A stretch of 64,000 nt of DNA from an uncultured Pelagibacteraceae bacterium (GTDB taxonomy: Bacteria > Pseudomonadota > Alphaproteobacteria > Pelagibacterales > Pelagibacteraceae): the NCBI GenBank assembly GCA_902579285.1, contig CACHGA010000001.1:124001-188000 (forward strand). The letters are read 5' to 3'. The notes under the pieces are model-generated. The model had not been told where the DNA came from. It did no database searches and saw only the letters and a program-made list of their open reading frames with translations. Below, in pieces: positions 61,485-64,000 of the stretch (its first letter is position 1; the number at the start of each line of letters is the position of its first letter). The position numbers were made by a program, and so were the translations under genes.

Positions 61485-62986
61485 AACCAGAATTTAAAAA
61501 TCTTTTTAAATTTCAGTCTAATAAAAAGTCTAAACAAGCCATAATAGATCTTGGATCAAACTCAGTAAGAATGCTCATATATGACAATTTTAAAATTTCT
61601 CCAATTCCAGTTTTTAATGAAAAAGCAGTCTGCAAACTTGGAAAAAATTTAGATAAATCTAAAAAATTAAATCCTGATGGAATTAAAAGTTCTTTAAAAG
61701 TTTTAAATAGATTTAAAGAAATTTTAGATATTTCAGACGTTCAAGATTTAGAAATTATTGCTACAGCAGCTTTTAGGGAGGCTACTGATGCAAAAGAATT
61801 TTTAAGAGAAATTGAAAAAATATTTAATAAAAAACCACTAGTATTATCTGGCGAGGAAGAAGCAAGAACATCAGCAAACGGTGTAATGGTAGGATTTGAT
61901 GAAGTAGATGGACTAGTTGCAGATTTAGGAGGGGGAAGTTTAGAACTTGCCAGAGTTTCTAAAAATCAAATTTTCGAAACAACCTCTTTACCTCTTGGAG
62001 TATTAAGACTTGAAAATAATCCTATTATAAAAAAAAGAAATTTGGGAAAATATGTTAGAAAACTTTTAAGAGATGAAAAATGGCTTTCTAAAAAAAAATT
62101 TAAAAATATTTATTTGGTAGGAGGGACTTGGAGATCATTATTTAAATATCATCTCTTTAAAGAAAAACACCCATTACATATTTTGCATCAATATAAGCTC
62201 TCAAAAGATGTAGCAGTAAAATACTTAAATAGAATTTCAAAATTTAATAAATCATCTTTGAAATCAATGGAATATATTACTAAATCTAGAACTCCCTATT
62301 TACCTTTTAGCTCTATAATACTAAACGAAATAATTGAAGCAGCAAGCCCCTCAAAAGTTATTTGCTCAATCAGTGGACTGAGAGAGGGACATATGAATAC
62401 AATTATAAACCAAGGAATGAGCGAGGATGAAATTTTCAAATTAAAAACTGATGGTATATCTTTTAAAAAAGGGGACTATGGAAAGAGTTTTGAGAAATAT
62501 TTTAATTTTATTTCACCATTATTTGAAGACAACGAATATTTTAATCGAAGATTACTAACCTTGGCTTGTATCTTAAGTAAAATGGATTGGGGCCTAGGAG
62601 CTTTTCAAAAAGCAGAGTTAGTTTTTATGGAAGTGTTAAATACTCCATTACTAAAACTAAAACATAAAGATAGGGTAAAAGTTGCATCAGCAAGTTTTTG
62701 GAGACATTGTGGCTTAAAATATAACCCGGATTATCAGTTTCTATCCTTATTAAATAACAACGAGATTTTATCCTCAAAGCAAGTGGGATCTGCTTTAAGA
62801 TTAGCAGAGTCACTTACAAGCATGTCTTCTTTGTTGTTAGATGAATTTAAAATTTATAAAAGAAATAAGACTATTTTTTTGAAAATACCTAACAATCATA
62901 GCGATATAGTCTCAAAACAAGTAACTAAAAGACTTAAAAATTTAGCAAAAGAGATGAATGTCGACTCTAATATCATTTATTCTTGA
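61481..62986 (+). CDS. ppx: Exopolyphosphatase (Ppx/GppA family)
   Basis: Actin-fold phosphatase of 501 residues that releases phosphate from polyphosphate ends (and may hydrolyse pppGpp). The phosphate-1 loop is IIDLGSNSVRMLIYD (about 21-35), the catalytic Glu region is SGEEEARTSANGV, and phosphate-2 is VADLGGGSLELA. A C-terminal helical HD-like domain (about 320-500) follows, matching the long Ppx form. Pairing with ppk supports the polyphosphate role. Confidence 0.93.
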   Translation: MKPEFKNLFKFQSNKKSKQAIIDLGSNSVRMLIYDNFKISPIPVFNEKAVCKLGKNLDKSKKLNPDGIKSSLKVLNRFKEILDISDVQDLEIIATAAFREATDAKEFLREIEKIFNKKPLVLSGEEEARTSANGVMVGFDEVDGLVADLGGGSLELARVSKNQIFETTSLPLGVLRLENNPIIKKRNLGKYVRKLLRDEKWLSKKKFKNIYLVGGTWRSLFKYHLFKEKHPLHILHQYKLSKDVAVKYLNRISKFNKSSLKSMEYITKSRTPYLPFSSIILNEIIEAASPSKVICSISGLREGHMNTIINQGMSEDEIFKLKTDGISFKKGDYGKSFEKYFNFISPLFEDNEYFNRRLLTLACILSKMDWGLGAFQKAELVFMEVLNTPLLKLKHKDRVKVASASFWRHCGLKYNPDYQFLSLLNNNEILSSKQVGSALRLAESLTSMSSLLLDEFKIYKRNKTIFLKIPNNHSDIVSKQVTKRLKNLAKEMNVDSNIIYS

Positions 62987-63098
62987 AAATTAATAAATCT
63001 TTAACTTAATTTTAATATTTTTTTAGCATTTCTATATTATTAATTAATTATGAGACTTCCTTAATATTTATTTTAATTAATTTATTACGTTTCCCTCA

Positions 63099-63131
63099 AA
63101 ATACGCTCGGTAAAATTTATCGAGCGTATTT
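63099..63131. terminator. Near-perfect 33-base palindrome after ppx
   Basis: AAATACGCTCG (63099-63109) pairs with CGAGCGTATTT (63121-63131); the intervening GTAAAATTTAT is itself almost self-complementary, so the whole element is a near-perfect inverted repeat. It lies 112 bases after ppx. The T-run is weak on the plus strand (TTTCATT) and better on the minus strand (TTTT). It may end ppx transcription or be part of a small structured RNA. Confidence 0.6.
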
Positions 63132-63214
63132 CATTATAAATAAAATATATATCTCTTTATAAGATATAATGTTTAAAATCATCATTATCCCCGTTAAATC
63201 TTGTTAATTCACTA

Positions 63215-63257
63215 CTTTCTCCCTCTTATTTAAGAGAAGGGAGAAAGACAATTTTTT
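63215..63257 (+). terminator. Intrinsic terminator with T-run
   Basis: CTTTCTCCC (63215-63223) pairs with GGGAGAAAG (63239-63247), with further inner pairing of TCTTA with TAAGA, followed by six T (63252-63257). This is a good plus-strand intrinsic terminator, 228 bases after the ppx stop. It could stop ppx read-through into the convergent gene at 63262, or end a separate short RNA that begins after the 63099-63131 palindrome. Confidence 0.7.
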
Positions 63258-63261
63258 GATA

Positions 63262-63471
63262 TTAATTATTTATAGATGCAGGAGACTTCTCTGCATTTTT
63301 CTTAGCAAGCTTTTTTGCTTTTTTTTCTGCAACCTTTTTTTCTAAACCAGCAATTTTAATATTAACTTTTGACAATTTTTTTTCTTTGGCCTTAATTTTA
63401 TTTTTCAGTCTATCAATTGCTTTTAAAATTTTTGTTTTTTTCTTCTCATTTTTTTTTAGTTTTTTTCCCAT
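63262..63471 (-). CDS. Small Lys-rich coiled-coil protein
   Basis: Protein of 69 residues with about 40 percent Lys, no signal peptide and heptad-like helices (KAIDRLKNKIKAKEKKLSKV, KIAGLEKKVAEKKAKK), so a helical hairpin or coiled coil is predicted. A complete GGAGGT ribosome binding site at 63481-63476, 4 bases before the ATG, argues that it is really translated. I do not recognise the family; nucleic acid or polyphosphate binding would suit the charge but is speculation. Confidence 0.65.
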   Translation of the reverse strand: MGKKLKKNEKKKTKILKAIDRLKNKIKAKEKKLSKVNIKIAGLEKKVAEKKAKKLAKKNAEKSPASINN

Positions 63472-63607
63472 TTTTACCTCCAGATTATTAGATGATAAAT
63501 TTAATCACAGAATTCATAAATCTAAAAGTTAATTTTATACAACCTGTAGTTTACAAATTTTTAATATTTTTTAATTAAACTTATCCGATTGGCAAGTTTT
63601 GTATTTT

Positions 63608-64000
63608 TCAATTTTTCACTAAAAATAACTTTTTAACAATAAATACAGCAATTAACATTCCTACAAGTTCAGCTAAGATATAATAAGGAGTGTTTAAATA
63701 ACTAATACCAGTAAACGATTCTGTAAAAGTTCTAGCAATCGCAACAGCTGGATTTGCAAAAGAAGTAGACGAAGTAAACCAGTAACCAGCTGTAATATAA
63801 AGACCAACACTAGCAGCAACAGCAATTTTTCCTGACTTCATAGAGCCAAAAATTATTATTATAAGCCCTAATGTTGCTATTACTTCAGATGTGAATATGT
63901 AAATTCCATCTCTTGATTTAGTAGATAATTCATAAATGTCATGTTCAAAAAAGAAATTGGCTAAACCAACACCAATCAAGCAACCAATCAATTGAGCAAT
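63608..64000 (-). CDS. Aquaporin (MIP family), C-terminal part, cut by window end
   Basis: The reading frame is open to the window edge (64000), so the N-terminal half lies outside. The 130 visible residues hold four hydrophobic helices (e.g. EVIATLGLIIIIFGSM, AVAASVGLYITAGYWF) and the second NPA box in SFANPAVAIAR, with its selectivity Arg. The STKSRDG loop before the helix resembles bacterial AqpS-like channels found near arsenic resistance genes, but no such gene is visible here. Whether it moves water, glycerol or arsenite cannot be told. Confidence 0.85.
   Translation of the reverse strand: MAQLIGCLIGVGLANFFFEHDIYELSTKSRDGIYIFTSEVIATLGLIIIIFGSMKSGKIAVAASVGLYITAGYWFTSSTSFANPAVAIARTFTESFTGISYLNTPYYILAELVGMLIAVFIVKKLFLVKN

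Noticed and set aside
63541-63560. PhoB half-site CCTGTAG upstream of the 63262 gene
   Set aside because: It is a single half-site with no 11-base partner.
1-64000. CRISPR arrays, insertion sequences, phage genes, integrase or attachment sites
   Set aside because: No regular spaced repeats, transposase motifs, terminal inverted repeats or tRNA-linked duplications were found; gene content is core-like throughout.

Overview
The window is a compact, AT-rich, gene-dense bacterial chromosome segment that reads as an alphaproteobacterium of the SAR11 group (Pelagibacter-like). Reasons: strong A/T codon bias with Lys/Asn/Ile-rich proteins, very short or overlapping gene junctions, and alphaproteobacterial families and gene orders: RegA/ActR, ChvI-ChvG next to ahcY, a DUF1476 F1-ATPase inhibitor subunit, an NDUFA9-like protein, trx-folC-accD-trpA-trpB, and pyrF-ihfB-rpsA-cmk-aroA. 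This placement is inference from family knowledge, not from a database search. I saw no rRNA, tRNA, CRISPR array, insertion sequence or phage gene. The aquaporin at the right edge is cut by the window end.

Layout. 0.15-2.2 kb: response regulator RegA, biotin transporter BioY, an orphan ABC ATPase. 2.3-10.8 kb: DNA polymerase I, ChvI/ChvG two-component system, S-adenosylhomocysteine hydrolase, and an overlapping tsaE-amgK-like-murU-like set. 10.8-13.6 kb: phosphoglycerate mutase, CutA, VanZ-like protein, ATPase zeta subunit, a secreted nuclease and a lipoprotein of the lytic transglycosylase fold. 13.6-18.9 kb: an RND pump with an unusually short membrane-fusion protein, sulfurtransferase, MsrA. 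18.9-25.4 kb: DMT transporter, DNA glycosylase, a purine phosphoribosyltransferase convergent with an NCS2 purine permease, a prolyl oligopeptidase and a membrane J-protein. 25.4-32.5 kb: glycosyltransferase 9, a DapA-superfamily lyase, cyclopropane fatty acid synthase, a very basic coiled-coil protein, an exported NAPE-PLD-like metallo-beta-lactamase with a 33-residue membrane microprotein, a small lipoprotein, and a TauD-type dioxygenase with a DUF3047 protein. 32.5-47.2 kb: RmuC, exonuclease I, thioredoxin, then a long minus-strand run folC-accD-trpA-trpB-pyrF-ihfB-rpsA-cmk-aroA-lptB-lptC-kdsD-rnd.

48-63 kb is a coherent phosphate-starvation island: diacylglycerol kinase-like gene (minus), then plcP-agt (phospholipid to glycolipid replacement), phoR, an unknown secreted protein, pstS-pstC-pstA-pstB-phoU-phoB, sixA (minus) and ppk-ppx. 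Two 11-bp-period direct repeats that look like PhoB boxes lie at 49058-49075 (between the kinase and plcP) and 52919-52936 (before pstS). A strong hairpin terminator after pstS can explain extra pstS transcript. Together the genes sense phosphate (PhoR/PhoB/PhoU), import it (PstSCAB), free it from membrane phospholipid (PlcP), refill the membrane with glycolipid (Agt), and store or mobilise polyphosphate (Ppk/Ppx).

The oddest observations are the strongly altered active-site residues of TrpB with a matching interface change in TrpA, the membrane-fusion protein without its alpha-hairpin, the absence of lptA between lptC and lptB, and the position of the first PhoB box directly against the start codon of the diacylglycerol kinase.
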